A DNA stretch of 64,000 bases from Methylobacterium soli (GCF_008806385.1 NZ_VZZK01000028.1:1-64000); one strand, 5' to 3'; shown: positions 51,514 through 63,613, counted from the stretch's first letter. Made by a program: numbers and translations. Notes: a model not told the origin generated them from the letters alone.

Positions 51514-51732
51514 TCAGGGCCTCACCTGCATGGCGCGGAGGTAAGACCGCCGGCATTGCAGGGCCGCGAGGACGCGCTCGATCTCGGCGAGCACGCGCTC
51601 GGATTCGGCGGTGGCCTGGCCCTGCCGGGTCAGGTGCTCGATCAGCGCGACCTGCTCGGTCCGGCGCTCCTCGGCCTCGGCGATGAGGTCGTCCACGACC
51701 TCGAGGGTGGTGTCCTCGGGCAACACGATCAT
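51514..51732 (-). CDS. Small coiled-coil hypothetical protein
   Basis: 72 residues, mostly one long charged helix (EVVDDLIAEAEERRTEQVALIE and on), probably coiled coil. No family recognised. A weak GAGG lies upstream of the ATG. It may be co-expressed with the phytochrome gene, which follows on the same strand. Confidence 0.5.
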   Translation of the reverse strand: MIVLPEDTTLEVVDDLIAEAEERRTEQVALIEHLTRQGQATAESERVLAEIERVLAALQCRRSYLRAMQVRP

Positions 51733-51900
51733 GGCTCGCGACGGCCTCTACGACGGCTGAGGCTCGCACGATCTGCCCGCGAGGTCGATGGCGCGGCGCG
51801 AACCGCCTCTCGGGCCCGCGGGACGGCAGGGTCGATTGGCTTTTGATGGAGAGGCGGCGCGCCGGACGGAGCAGACTCGCTCTCCCGACAGGAGGCCGCC

Positions 51901-52014
51901 ATGAGCCTGAAGACGCTGATCCACGAGCCGATCGTCAACGACGCTCAGGGCGCGATCATCACCAGCGGGGTGACCCTGCTCGCCCTCGGCGGCCTGTTGC
52001 TGGGCCTGTTCTGA
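51901..52014 (+). CDS. 37-residue small membrane protein
   Basis: A short frame, MSLKTLIHEPIVNDAQGAII, followed by a hydrophobic helix rich in Leu and Gly (SGVTLLALGGLLLGLF). A strong ribosome binding site (CAGGAGG) lies just before the ATG, the best evidence for translation. The single membrane helix at the C-terminus suggests a small tail-anchored protein. It converges on the secreted-protein gene. Confidence 0.6.
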   Translation: MSLKTLIHEPIVNDAQGAIITSGVTLLALGGLLLGLF

Positions 52015-52019
52015 GCCCC

Positions 52020-52400
52020 TCAGAACGCGCGGCTCGTCGGCGAGCAGGTCCCCTCGAACGCATCGTCCGCCTCGGTCGGCGCCTGGCTGCGGTGGATCAC
52101 GAGACGGAAGGTGCGGGCGGCCCGGTCGATCGTCAGCCGGTTGGTGACGCCGCCGCCGACATCCTGCCTGCCGACGATCTCGGCGTCGGTGAACGCCTCG
52201 GTGACGGCTCCCTCGCCGGAGCCGATGCTGAGCACCATCGCGTTCGGGACGTCGAGCGTCACCGTGAAGGAGAAGGCATCGGCGCGATCGCTCTGCGAGA
52301 CCCCGGCGCAGAGCAGAAACGTCCGCTCGCCCTCCGCCGCCACGGCCCCCGACGATCCGAGGAGCAGGGCCACGACCACGTTCAGGGTGGTGAGCCTCAT
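52020..52400 (-). CDS. Hypothetical exported protein
   Basis: 126 residues with a signal peptide (RLTTLNVVVALLLG, cut near VAA). The mature domain is beta-rich with a Cys at each end (LLCAG and GTCSP) that may form a disulfide. No family recognised. The ATG at 52400 fits the signal peptide better than the longer frame. Confidence 0.65.
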   Translation of the reverse strand: MRLTTLNVVVALLLGSSGAVAAEGERTFLLCAGVSQSDRADAFSFTVTLDVPNAMVLSIGSGEGAVTEAFTDAEIVGRQDVGGGVTNRLTIDRAARTFRLVIHRSQAPTEADDAFEGTCSPTSRAF

Positions 52401-52717
52401 GATGGTGCGCCGCTCCTCATCCGCACGGGAGCCCGACATCAGCCGGTAAAACAGCCGGAGCGCAACCGCCTGTTTGCCGAAAAAATCTCCGCGATGCGAC
52501 CCGGCGGGCGATGTCGCGGCGAGCCGCGCCGCGCCGTACGGAACGGGCGCGGAATGGGGTCGTCGAACTCAATGCTGGACGCGCAGCGAGGCATCTCGGC
52601 AAAGCCTCATTCCGCGACGCAGCACCGAATTTCATTGAGAGGAGACCCGTTCTCCCGACCCCGGATCACCCCAAAACCCGTGACGGAGGCGACGCGCCGG
52701 ATCCCCGCGCCCTCGAT
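52401..52717. other. 317-base intergenic region
   Basis: No gene recognised. GGAAC at 52546-52550 followed by 16 bases and CGTC is one base short of the stress-promoter consensus and has no properly placed gene, so I do not call a promoter. Confidence 0.35.
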
Positions 52718-52993
52718 CTAGGCGGCCTCCGACCGCGCCTCGCCGATTCGCGCCTCGTCGACATGCCACGCCGTCATCAGGTTGATCGACGCGGTCAGGA
52801 CGGGGCGGTCGGTGGCATCGCGCACGGCGACGCGCAGCTTCGTTCCCGCGTAACGCTCAGGGTGATCGGCCGCGATCTCGCACAGGGCCCGCAATGCTTC
52901 CGACGAGACCGCTTCCCGGTCGGCACATTCCGTGCCGTCATGGTCACGGGTCGAGAACTGGGCATCGTGGAAATCAAAGAAGTAGCGGGCCAT
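52718..52993 (-). CDS. DUF6894 family protein
   Basis: 91 residues beginning MARYFFDFHDAQFSTRDHDG, the hallmark of DUF6894 (function unknown, abundant in Hyphomicrobiales), ending in a variable acidic stretch. An exact EcfG promoter match lies 88 bases upstream, suggesting stress induction. Confidence 0.85.
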   Translation of the reverse strand: MARYFFDFHDAQFSTRDHDGTECADREAVSSEALRALCEIAADHPERYAGTKLRVAVRDATDRPVLTASINLMTAWHVDEARIGEARSEAA

Positions 52994-53450
52994 GCAGATG
53001 ACCTTCCAGTCTCGGCTTGTTCTGCGAGGGGATCGAGCGGCTGCGCTCAGCGAATCGTATACTCAACTTATGTTATGCGGAACGGCCTGTGCCAAATCAA
53101 TGTTCCACTCGGTACGTTAAGGTACGACACAGTATCGGCAAACGCTTGCGCCGCCCCTCGCGAGACTTCGGCCCGAGTCGAAATCGCCTGCCCTCTCAAG
53201 CGTTTAGCTGCCAAACCCGCGATCCTGCCCCCCGCGCCGCGATCTCCGACGCCGCGAGGACGCGGGCGCGACGGCGCCCCGCTGTGCTGTCGCGGCCACG
53301 CTCGGGCCCGACGGGTAACGCCGGCTCGGAACCAGAGATCGGGGGCCAGCGCGATGGCTGGCTCAAGGCCGAATGCGCGCTTCGTACATCGGATGTTAAC
53401 GACCCGGCGCAGCGAAGACTGTAGATAACCGTCAAATCACGTTCTGCTGG
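52994..53450. other. 457-base intergenic region, divergent promoters
   Basis: It contains the EcfG-like promoter for the DUF6894 gene and, further on, the likely promoter of the plus-strand PAS gene (less GC-rich at 53380-53450). No gene recognised. Confidence 0.4.
53081..53106 (-). promoter_or_regulatory. Predicted EcfG (general stress) promoter of the DUF6894 gene
   Basis: Read on the minus strand: GGAAC (53106-53102), 17 bases, CGTT (53084-53081). Exact consensus, oriented toward the DUF6894 gene whose ATG is at 52993. Confidence 0.65.
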
Positions 53451-53981
53451 ATGAACGCCGTGGATTTGGACCGATTTGCATACGTGTCCGACCCTCCGGA
53501 CACGGGCTGGAATGATGAGCCTTCGCGCGAAGAGCTGTTTTGCATGCTCAGATCGCCCCTCTACACCACCGATACGGACGGCTGGCTGACCTATTACAAC
53601 GAAGCCGCCGCTGAATTCTGGGGTTACCGGCCTGTCCTGGGCCAGGCCCGGTGGTGCGGATCGTGGCGCCTGTACGAGCCGGGCGGCGCCCCCCTGCCCC
53701 ACGACCGATGCCCCATGGCGATCGCCTTGCGGGAGCGCAGAGCCGTTCCGGGCGTCCAGGCGGTGCTTCAGCGGCCTGACGGGACGCGTGTGCCCTTCCT
53801 GCCTTGCCCGACGCTCCTCTTCGACCGAGGGGGAACGCTGGTCGGCGGCTCCAGCCTCATCCTGCCGTCCGGGGCGGCCGCGCCCGTCCAGCACCGGGAC
53901 GGCGCGGCGAAGCGACGGACCAGCGAGAGCCCGCCCCGCGCCGTTCGGAGCCACAATACGGGCCCGCGCCGCGCCGCCTGA
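53451..53981 (+). CDS. PAS-like domain protein
   Basis: 176 residues. LYTTDTDGWLTYYNEAAAEFWGYRP (about 37-61, split by domain start) is a PAS entry, followed by a PAS core with PHDRCPMA and VPFLPCPTLLFDRGGTLVGG. The C-terminal 40 residues are disordered and basic. No output domain, so it is a possible sensor partner of unknown kinase. The ATG at 53451 is the first start in frame. Confidence 0.75.
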   Translation: MNAVDLDRFAYVSDPPDTGWNDEPSREELFCMLRSPLYTTDTDGWLTYYNEAAAEFWGYRPVLGQARWCGSWRLYEPGGAPLPHDRCPMAIALRERRAVPGVQAVLQRPDGTRVPFLPCPTLLFDRGGTLVGGSSLILPSGAAAPVQHRDGAAKRRTSESPPRAVRSHNTGPRRAA

Positions 53982-53995
53982 GCGCCGCGGCATCC

Positions 53996-54015
53996 CGCGG
54001 GCTTGAAGGCCCGCG
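53996..54015. terminator. Hairpin between convergent genes
   Basis: A 7-bp CG-rich stem (53996-54002 with 54009-54015) and 6-base loop between the PAS gene and the minus-strand small membrane protein. No T run. Confidence 0.4.
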
Positions 54016-54040
54016 ACGGCGCCGATCCGGGTCGCGCGTC

Positions 54041-54223
54041 CTAGCGGTTGCGGATCGAGGCCGGCCGGCGGCTCGGCCGCAGAAGGCCGACCAGGCCGGA
54101 CACGGCGACCATGCCGGCCAGCCCCACGAGGCAGAAGAAGCCCAGGACATGCCCCGGTCGGCCTTGCGCGAGAAGGATCGATACGATGATCACGGACAGC
54201 GCAACGGCGGTCAGAACGCTCAT
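54041..54223 (-). CDS. Small two-helix membrane protein
   Basis: 60 residues with two hydrophobic segments (about 5-18 and 26-48) and a basic tail (RPSRRPASIRNR). AGGAG seven bases upstream of the ATG at 54223 supports the start. No family recognised. Downstream of lpd on the same strand, possibly separately transcribed because a hairpin lies between them. Confidence 0.6.
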   Translation of the reverse strand: MSVLTAVALSVIIVSILLAQGRPGHVLGFFCLVGLAGMVAVSGLVGLLRPSRRPASIRNR

Positions 54224-54302
54224 GAAGGGCTCCTGGAGGGAACCCGGGGAGTGACGCATCCCAGTGTGGCGGGAACGCGGCCTCGCTTCCCGATGCGAAG
54301 GC

Positions 54303-54330
54303 CGGGCGCCCGGAAAGGCTCCGGCGCCCG
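54303..54330 (-). terminator. Terminator downstream of lpd
   Basis: A GC-rich hairpin (54303-54314 with 54320-54330, one bulge) starts 10 bases after the lpd stop codon. It lacks a U-tract. Confidence 0.5.
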
Positions 54331-54340
54331 TGCCGCGTGA

Positions 54341-55780
54341 TCAGGAGTGGATCACCTTGCCATACGCGTCGAGCACGCTCTCGTGCATCATCTCGGAGAG
54401 CGTCGGGTGCGGGAAGACCGTGTGCATCAGCTCCTCCTCGGTGGTCTCCAGCGTCATGGCGACGACGTAGCCCTGGATCAGCTCGGTCACCTCGGCCCCG
54501 ACCATGTGGGCGCCCAGCAGCTGGCCGGTCTTGGCGTCGAACACCGTCTTGATCAGCCCGTCCGGCTCGCCGAGCGCGATGGCCTTGCCGTTGCCCGCGA
54601 AGGGGAAGCGGCCGACCTTCACGGAGAAGCCCTGCTCCTTGGCCTTGGCCTCGGTGAGGCCGACGCTGGCGATCTGGGGCTGGCAATAGGTGCAGCCCGG
54701 GATCTTGCCCTTGTCCATCGGGTGCGTGTGCAGGCCCTTGATGGTCTCGACGCAGATCACCCCCTCATGCTCGGCCTTGTGGGCGAGCATGGGCGGGCCG
54801 GCGACGTCCCCGATGGCGTAGAGGCCCGGCACGTTGGTGCGCCCGAGCCCGTCGGTGACGACGACGCCCCGGTCGATCGTCACCCCGAGCGCCTCGAGCC
54901 CGAGATTCTCGATGTTGCCGACGACGCCGACCGCCGAGATCAGCTTCTCCGCCGTGATCTGCTGGGATTTTCCGTCCGAGCCCTCGATCGTGGCGGTGAC
55001 GCTGTCGGCGGCCTTCTCGACCTTGGTCACCTTGGCGCCGGTGAGGATCTTGATCCCCTGCTTCTCGAAGCGCTTGCGGGCGAGGGCGGCGATCTCGGCA
55101 TCCTCCACCGGCAGGATCTGGGGCAGCAGCTCCACCACCGTCACCTCGGCGCCCATGGTGCGGTAGAACGAGGCGAACTCGATGCCGATCGCGCCCGAGC
55201 CCATCACCAGGAGGCTCTTGGGCATCGCCTCCGGCACCATGGCCTCGTAATAGGTCCAGATCTGGCGCTTGTCCGGCTCGATGCCGGGGATCGCCCGGGG
55301 GCGCGCCCCGGTCGCCACGATGATGTGCCGGGCGCTGTAGGTGCCCGCCCCCTTGGCGCCCTTCGGGGCCTCGGCGCGCTTCGTCTCCTTGACGGTGACC
55401 TGGCCCGGCTGGTTGCCCTTGGCGGCGGAATCGATCGCGGCCTCGCCCCAGATCACGTCGACCTTGTTCTTCTTGAGCAGCATGCCGACGCCGCCGTTGA
55501 GCCGGCCCGAGACGCCCCGCGAGCGCTTGACGATGGCGGCCGTGTCGAACCCGACCTTCTCGACCGAGAGCCCGTAATCGGAGGCGTGCTGCATGTAGTG
55601 GTAGATCTCGGCCGAGCGCAGCAGGGCCTTGGTGGGGATGCAGCCCCAGTTCAGGCAGATGCCGCCGAGATGCTCGCGATCGATCACCGCGGTCCTGAAC
55701 CCGAGCTGCGCCGCCCGGATCGCCGTGACGTAGCCGCCGGGCCCGGCGCCGATGATGAGGACGTCGTAGGTGTCGGCCAT
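54341..55780 (-). CDS. lpdA: Dihydrolipoamide dehydrogenase (E3)
   Basis: 479 residues: FAD motif GAGPGGY, redox disulfide GGICLNWGCIPTKAL, NAD motif GSGAIGIEFASF and the C-terminal HPTLSE with the catalytic His. It reoxidises the dihydrolipoyl groups of pyruvate dehydrogenase and probably of other complexes. The ATG at 55780 is used, since the frame upstream has no homology. A 195-base gap separates it from pdhC. Confidence 0.96.
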   Translation of the reverse strand: MADTYDVLIIGAGPGGYVTAIRAAQLGFRTAVIDREHLGGICLNWGCIPTKALLRSAEIYHYMQHASDYGLSVEKVGFDTAAIVKRSRGVSGRLNGGVGMLLKKNKVDVIWGEAAIDSAAKGNQPGQVTVKETKRAEAPKGAKGAGTYSARHIIVATGARPRAIPGIEPDKRQIWTYYEAMVPEAMPKSLLVMGSGAIGIEFASFYRTMGAEVTVVELLPQILPVEDAEIAALARKRFEKQGIKILTGAKVTKVEKAADSVTATIEGSDGKSQQITAEKLISAVGVVGNIENLGLEALGVTIDRGVVVTDGLGRTNVPGLYAIGDVAGPPMLAHKAEHEGVICVETIKGLHTHPMDKGKIPGCTYCQPQIASVGLTEAKAKEQGFSVKVGRFPFAGNGKAIALGEPDGLIKTVFDAKTGQLLGAHMVGAEVTELIQGYVVAMTLETTEEELMHTVFPHPTLSEMMHESVLDAYGKVIHS

Positions 55781-55975
55781 GGTGCTATCCTCGGCGTGTG
55801 ATGGGGATCGTTCCGGGGCTTGCGCGGCGGAGCCTGGACCCCCGACGCATGGACGGCATCGGCTGGATCCCGGCCTGCGGGTCCGGGTTCCGGGCTCACC
55901 GGCGGCGCCCCGGAATGACGGCTTTCGGGTGAGGCTCGGCAAGAGATCGTGCGGCGACGGGCGGAACGCCGCCCC

Positions 55976-57424
55976 TCACACCAGCATGCCCATCGGGTTC
56001 TCGATCAGGCTCTTGAAGGCCGCGATCAGCTCGGCACCGAGCGCCCCGTCGAGGACCCGGTGATCGCAGGAGAGCGTGGCGGTCATCATCTGCACGACCG
56101 CCGGGGCATTGTCCTTCACCACCACCCGCTTCTCGCCCGCGCCCACCGCCAGGATGGTCGATTGCGGCGGGTTGATCACGGCCGTGAAGTGCTTGATGCC
56201 GAACATGCCGAGGTTCGAGACCGAGGTGACGCCGCCCTGGTACTCCTCGGGCTTCAGCTTCTTGGCGCGGGCGCGCCCCGCGAAATCCTTCATCTCGTTG
56301 GAGATGGTCGAGAGGGTCTTCTCGTCGGCCCGGCGGATCACCGGAGTGAACAGGCCCCCGTCGATCGCCACCGCGACGCCGACCTCGGCGTTCTTGAAGC
56401 GCAGCACCCGGTCCTCGGCCCAGACCGCGTTGGCGGCCGGCACCCGGATCAGCGCGAGGCCCATCGCCTTGATGATGAAGTCGTTGACCGAGAGCTTGAA
56501 GTTCGGCTTGCCGTCCTTGTCCTTGCCGGCGCTGCCGTTGAGCTGCTCGCGCAGCTTCATCAGAGCGTCGATCTCGCAATCGACCGTGAGGTAGAAGTGG
56601 GGCGCGACCTGCATCGCCTCGGTGAGGCGCTTGGCGATGGTCTTGCGCATGCCGTCGAGGGGAACCTCCTCGTAGGCGCCCTTCTGGAAGAAGCCCCGGA
56701 CCTGATCGAGGCTGAGGCCGGCGGGCGCCGAGGCGGCGGCTTTTTGAGGCGGCGCGGCCGGGGCCGGTGCCGCGGCGGGTGCGGCAGCGGCGGCCTTCGG
56801 GGCGCCCGCCTTGGCGGTGCCCCCGGCGATCGCGGCGCGGACGTCGCGCTCGATCACCCGGCCGTGGGGGCCCGAGCCCCGCACGGCCGAGAGGTCGATG
56901 CCGTCCTGGCGGGCGATGCGGCGGGCAAGCGGCGAGGCGAAGACGCGCCCGCCCGATTCCGCCGGCGCCGCGCCGTTCGGCTTGCCAGACTCAGCCTTGG
57001 CAGACTCAGCCTTGGCGGGCGCTCCCTGGGTGGGCGTGGCGCCGCCCGGCGCCTCGTTCACCCGCTCGTAGCTCATATGGCCGCCGCCGGGCGTGGTGTT
57101 CTGGTCGGCCGGGGAGGCGGCGGCGGCCGGCTTGGCGTCGCCGCCCCCGCCGGCCGGGGCCTGGACGCTGCCCGGATCCTCGCCCTCCGCCGCGATGAGG
57201 GCGATCAGGTCGTTGACCGGCACGTCCGCCGTGCCCTCGGGCACCAGGATCTTGGCGAGCACGCCCTCGTCGATCGCCTCGACCTCCATGGTGGCCTTGT
57301 CGGTCTCGATCTCGGCCAGCACGTCGCCGGACTTGATCGGGTCGCCCTCCTTCTTCAGCCACTTGGCAAGGTTGCCCTTCTCCATCGTGGGCGACAAAGC
57401 GGGCATCAGGACGTTGATGGGCAT
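55976..57424 (-). CDS. pdhC: Pyruvate dehydrogenase E2 (dihydrolipoamide acetyltransferase)
   Basis: 482 residues: one lipoyl domain with the modified Lys in ETDKATMEV (about 40-48), an Ala/Pro-rich linker, a peripheral subunit-binding domain ([17 protein letters not shown]), another linker and the catalytic domain with the [10 protein letters not shown] motif. It transfers acetyl groups to CoA. The lipoyl-coding DNA is almost identical to that in pdhB. Confidence 0.96.
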   Translation of the reverse strand: MPINVLMPALSPTMEKGNLAKWLKKEGDPIKSGDVLAEIETDKATMEVEAIDEGVLAKILVPEGTADVPVNDLIALIAAEGEDPGSVQAPAGGGGDAKPAAAASPADQNTTPGGGHMSYERVNEAPGGATPTQGAPAKAESAKAESGKPNGAAPAESGGRVFASPLARRIARQDGIDLSAVRGSGPHGRVIERDVRAAIAGGTAKAGAPKAAAAAPAAAPAPAAPPQKAAASAPAGLSLDQVRGFFQKGAYEEVPLDGMRKTIAKRLTEAMQVAPHFYLTVDCEIDALMKLREQLNGSAGKDKDGKPNFKLSVNDFIIKAMGLALIRVPAANAVWAEDRVLRFKNAEVGVAVAIDGGLFTPVIRRADEKTLSTISNEMKDFAGRARAKKLKPEEYQGGVTSVSNLGMFGIKHFTAVINPPQSTILAVGAGEKRVVVKDNAPAVVQMMTATLSCDHRVLDGALGAELIAAFKSLIENPMGMLV

Positions 57425-57473
57425 CGTAAGATTATCCTGATCGGCCAGTGGCCTGGCGTTGAATCTTGAGCGT

Positions 57474-57761
57474 TCAGTTCAGGGGGCCGTCCGGCCCGTC
57501 GGGGGGATCGCTCTCGGCCTCCAGGCCGGCCCGGATCTGCGCGAAGGCCTCCTCCTCCGAGAGGTCGGTCTCCTTGGCGTAGACCCGGGCCGCGTGGCGG
57601 GCGAGGTCGATCAGGAGGACGCCCCAGGTGAAGGGATCGTCGAAGGAGCGCCGAAGCGCGACGCTCACCGCCCCGTCGACGACGCTCGCGCGCAGGACCT
57701 CGACCCCGCCCTTCTCGAGGGCGTCAGGGGGCACGGAGAGGGGTTGGAACTCCTTCGGCAT
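57474..57761 (-). CDS. DUF5076 family protein in the pdh operon
   Basis: 95 residues starting [19 protein letters not shown], a pattern I associate with DUF5076, whose role is unknown. It is placed between pdhB and pdhC with one base before it, so it is translated from the pdh transcript. Conserved position in related bacteria suggests a link to the complex (inference). Confidence 0.8.
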   Translation of the reverse strand: MPKEFQPLSVPPDALEKGGVEVLRASVVDGAVSVALRRSFDDPFTWGVLLIDLARHAARVYAKETDLSEEEAFAQIRAGLEAESDPPDGPDGPLN

Positions 57762-57762
57762 C

Positions 57763-59214
<1,452 letters not shown>

Positions 59215-59279
59215 GGGTTACTCTGTCGGTGGGCGTCGGAGGGGCGGCCTGGTTCGGCGTCTTGTTGGATGTCGCGCCG

Positions 59280-60356
59280 TCAGGCGCGCGCTTCCAGCAG
59301 AATATCGGTCCAGAGCTCGGACGGATCGGGCTCGGGATCGTGGGTGGCGAATTCCGCGGAATCGTTCACGGTCTCGCGCACCTTGGCGTCGGTGGCCTTC
59401 AGATCGGCCTCCGGCACGCCGTGCAGCTCGATCAGGCGCTTGCGCACCATCTCGATCGGATCGTGCTCCTCGCGCATCTTCGAGACCTCGTCCTTGGTCC
59501 GGTACTTGGCCGGGTCGGACATGGAATGGCCGCGATAGCGGTAGGTCTGCATCTCGAGGATGTAGGGCCCCTCGCCCGTGCGGGCATGCGCGAGGGCACG
59601 CTGGGCCGCCTCGCGCACGGTGCGCACGTCCATGCCGTCGACCTGCTCGCCCGGGATGCCGAAGGAGAGGCCGCGCTTCGAGAAATCCGTCTGCGCCGAG
59701 GCGCGGGCGACCGAGGTGCCCATGGCGTAACGGTTGTTCTCGATGACGTAGACCACCGGCAACTTCCAGAGCGCCGCCATGTTGAAGCTCTCGTAGACCT
59801 GGCCCTGGTTGGCGGCGCCGTCGCCCATATAGGTGAGGCTGACCTTGCCGTTCTTCCGGTAGGCGTCCGCGAAGCCGAGGCCGGTGCCGAGGGAGACCTG
59901 CGCGCCGACGATGCCGTGGCCGCCGAAGAACTGCTTCTCGCGGGAGAACATGTGCATCGAGCCGCCCTTGCCGCGGCTGTAGCCGCCGCGGCGGCCGGTC
60001 AGCTCGGCCATGACGCCGTTCGGGTCCATGCCGCAGGCGAGCATGTGGCCGTGATCCCGGTATCCGGTGATCACCTGATCCCCGTCCTCGGAGGCCATCT
60101 GCATGCCGATAACCACGGCTTCCTGGCCGATATAGAGGTGGCAGAACCCGCCGATCAGACCCATGCCGTAGAGCTGGCCCGCCTTCTCCTCGAAGCGGCG
60201 GATCAGCAGCATCTCGTGATAGGCGTGGAGATCCTCGTCGCGGGTGAATTGCGGCGCGTTGGGCGCGGGACGGTGGGCCTCGGGCGCTTCGGCCAAGCCC
60301 GGCTCAGCGCTGGCTGGATCGAGCTTCGGTTGCCCCGCCTCGTTCGCGGCATCCAT
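59280..60356 (-). CDS. pdhA: Pyruvate dehydrogenase E1 alpha
   Basis: 358 residues, ThDP-dependent. LLIRRFEEKAGQLYGMG, the GDGAANQGQVYESFNMAAL ThDP-binding motif and the phospho-loop region YRYRGHSMSDP are intact. The Ala/Pro-rich 30-residue start is usual. ATG at 60356. First pdh gene, with ftsB 247 bases upstream. Confidence 0.96.
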   Translation of the reverse strand: MDAANEAGQPKLDPASAEPGLAEAPEAHRPAPNAPQFTRDEDLHAYHEMLLIRRFEEKAGQLYGMGLIGGFCHLYIGQEAVVIGMQMASEDGDQVITGYRDHGHMLACGMDPNGVMAELTGRRGGYSRGKGGSMHMFSREKQFFGGHGIVGAQVSLGTGLGFADAYRKNGKVSLTYMGDGAANQGQVYESFNMAALWKLPVVYVIENNRYAMGTSVARASAQTDFSKRGLSFGIPGEQVDGMDVRTVREAAQRALAHARTGEGPYILEMQTYRYRGHSMSDPAKYRTKDEVSKMREEHDPIEMVRKRLIELHGVPEADLKATDAKVRETVNDSAEFATHDPEPDPSELWTDILLEARA

Positions 60357-60603
60357 CGGCGACCTCCCGTAACCTGTCTCTTGGCTAAGGTTTAGGGCAC
60401 GCCGCGGCGGATGGCGAGGGCCGCGTCTCTGACAGGAACAGGGCATTGTCAGCCCAAACCGGCCCTCCGATCGCCCGGAAAGAGCCGTTTGACGGCATCA
60501 GGGCCAGGTCAGGCCGCCGCTTCCGGACAGATTTATCGCCCTGCCCGGGTATGGGGCCGGGTGTCCTGTACCCTTGGTTGCAGCGACGCAGGTCGCCGCC
60601 GGG

Positions 60604-60915
60604 TCAGGGATCGATGATCACGACATCGTTGGCGTGGACGCGGCCGAGCACGACACGGGCGCGCTCCTCCAGGAGGTCGCGGTCGATCTGCTCGCTGCGC
60701 AGGAGCGCGACCCGGTGCTCCCAGACCGCCCGCTCCGCCTTGGCGGTGGCCAGTTCCTGGCTCAGCCCATAGGCCTGGATCTTGAGGGCGCGCTTGGCCT
60801 CGAGGCCGCGATTGCCGTTCTCGGCCTGGTACACGAAGTACCCGACCACGAGGGCCGACACGGTCCAGAGACCGAGCGGCATGAGTACGGTTCTGACGCG
60901 GCGACGGACGACCAT
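60604..60915 (-). CDS. ftsB: FtsB/DivIC-like septum formation initiator
   Basis: 103 residues: a short cytoplasmic part, one TM helix (about 12-30) and a periplasmic coiled coil (40-75), then LLEERARVVLG. It would link FtsL and FtsQ in the divisome. Its place between eno and pdhA is the conserved alphaproteobacterial one. ATG at 60915 chosen. Confidence 0.88.
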   Translation of the reverse strand: MVVRRRVRTVLMPLGLWTVSALVVGYFVYQAENGNRGLEAKRALKIQAYGLSQELATAKAERAVWEHRVALLRSEQIDRDLLEERARVVLGRVHANDVVIIDP

Positions 60916-61021
60916 GGGCCGACCCTGACCCGACAAGGTTAAGGAAGGCTTTTCGCCACGAGGGCCCGAGCAGGACGCCCCGGTCGGGGTCGCGCCGGAG
61001 CGCCCTGCCCGGCCCGTCTCC

Positions 61022-62425
<1,404 letters not shown>

Positions 62426-62598
62426 TCAACGCGCGGCGTCGGGCAAGCACCCGCTCCGCTTCGGAGGGACACGAAGCGCTGAATTCGCAAGGGGCCGGCC
62501 TCAAGTTTTTCTTGAGCGCGCCGCCATCCTGAATCCCCCCGCGCCCGGGTCGCAGGCAGAGGATGCATCCCGGGCGCGGGAGCGCTATAGGGCGCCCC

Positions 62599-63048
62599 AT
62601 GACGAACGAGCCCCTGCAGCTCGGGCAGGCCAGCGCCCTGCCCGCCTCCCCCGACGAGGCCCGCCTCGACCGGGTGCCGAACCCGCATCCGGACACGGAT
62701 TACCTCGCGCGCTTCACGGCGCCCGAGTTCACCTCGCTCTGCCCGGTGACCGGACAGCCGGATTTCGCCATCCTGGTGATCGACTACGTGCCGGATCGCT
62801 GGCTCGTGGAATCGAAGGCGCTGAAGCTCTACCTGCACAGCTTCCGCAACCACGGGGCCTTCCACGAGGATTGCACCGTGGCGATCGGCAAGCGGCTGCG
62901 CGACCTCCTGGAACCGCGCTACCTGCGCATCGGCGGCTTCTGGTATCCGCGCGGCGGCATCCCGATCGACGTGTTCTGGCAGACCGGCGCGCCGCCGACA
63001 TCGATCTGGCTGCCCGATCCCGGCGTGCCGCCCTACCGGGCGCGCTAG
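62599..63048 (+). CDS. queF: NADPH-dependent preQ0 reductase QueF
   Basis: 149 residues reducing 7-cyano-7-deazaguanine to preQ1 for queuosine in tRNA. The catalytic Cys lies in [14 protein letters not shown] and the conserved [21 protein letters not shown] motif (shown in part) follows. This is the short unimodular type. No preQ1 riboswitch is recognisable upstream. Its TAG stop lies inside the first base triplet of a repeat that also occurs inverted at 63483-63512. Confidence 0.94.
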   Translation: MTNEPLQLGQASALPASPDEARLDRVPNPHPDTDYLARFTAPEFTSLCPVTGQPDFAILVIDYVPDRWLVESKALKLYLHSFRNHGAFHEDCTVAIGKRLRDLLEPRYLRIGGFWYPRGGIPIDVFWQTGAPPTSIWLPDPGVPPYRAR

Positions 63049-63075
63049 AGCTGCGCCCGATCGCGTTGCAACGGG
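63046..63075 (+). repeat. Left copy of inverted intergenic repeat
   Basis: A TAGAGCTG...ATCGCGTTGC...ACGGG block that recurs in reverse orientation at 63483-63512 with four mismatches in 30. The first three bases are the queF stop codon. Confidence 0.7.
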
Positions 63076-63114
63076 CTGGAAAATAGGCAGCCCCGGTCCG
63101 GTTCGGCGCGACGG

Positions 63115-63446
63115 CCCCCTCTCCCGTGCGGGAGAGGGTTGGGGTGAGGGGTGCGCGTCGTCCGGAGAAGTCGCACCCCTCACCCGGTCGGCTCGCGCCG
63201 ACTCGACCTCTCCCGGACGGGAGAGGTGGGGCACAGCGTCATTCCAGGGCTCCGTTTCGCGGTCTCGGGATGACGGCGCGGGCAGCGCGATGGACCCCCT
63301 CTCCCGTGCGGGAGAGGGTTGGGGTGAGGGACGAGCGGCTTCAGGATGGAGCATGCGGTCGTATCGCCGACCGGGCGCCGATCGGGCGCACCTCGTTCTG
63401 AAAGGTCTCGACCCTCACCCTGTCCCTCTCCCGCACGGGAGAGGGG
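63115..63446. repeat. Cluster of palindromic CTCTCCCG/CGGGAGAG repeats
   Basis: A 36-base unit is identical at 63115-63150 and 63295-63330 (same orientation). A variant lies at 63175-63231 and an inverted one at about 63412-63446. Each has a palindromic core CTCTCCCG-x-CGGGAGAG and GGGTGAGGG flank. Such units are dispersed intergenic repeats of high-GC alphaproteobacteria, not a CRISPR array, because spacers are unequal and units are inverted. Confidence 0.75.
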
Positions 63447-63482
63447 ATCCGCGCCCGCTTCGGCACGGGCGCGGCCAACGGT

Positions 63483-63512
63483 CCCGTCGCAACGCGATTG
63501 GGAACAGCTCTA
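63483..63512 (-). repeat. Right (inverted) copy of intergenic repeat
   Basis: Reverse-complement copy of 63046-63075, so the two bracket the 410-base repeat cluster. Confidence 0.7.
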
Positions 63513-63544
63513 ATCGCGCGCATGCGCTGATCGCGCGCATGAAA

Positions 63545-63579
63545 AAGGGCGGCCGGTTGGAACCGGCCGCCCTTCTTGT
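63545..63579 (-). terminator. Rho-independent terminator of the Gly/Tyr-rich protein gene
   Basis: A perfect 14-bp stem (63545-63558 with 63561-63574) with a two-base loop. Read on the minus strand it is followed by a T run, 40 bases after the stop of the minus-strand gene. It can also end plus-strand transcription. Confidence 0.8.
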
Positions 63580-63613
63580 CTAGATCGCCGCGATCCTAGA
63601 TCGCCGCGATGGC

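Noticed and set aside
52546-52570. GGAAC-N16-CGTC near 52.55 kb
   Set aside because: One mismatch in the -10 and no correctly oriented gene start nearby.
53079-53104. Plus-strand reading of the same site as a stress promoter
   Set aside because: GGAAC-N17-TGTT lacks the exact -10 and no gene starts within 300 bases downstream on that strand. The minus-strand match is exact.
63115-63446. Possible CRISPR array
   Set aside because: Units are few, unequally spaced and partly inverted, with no cas genes. They are dispersed palindromic repeats.
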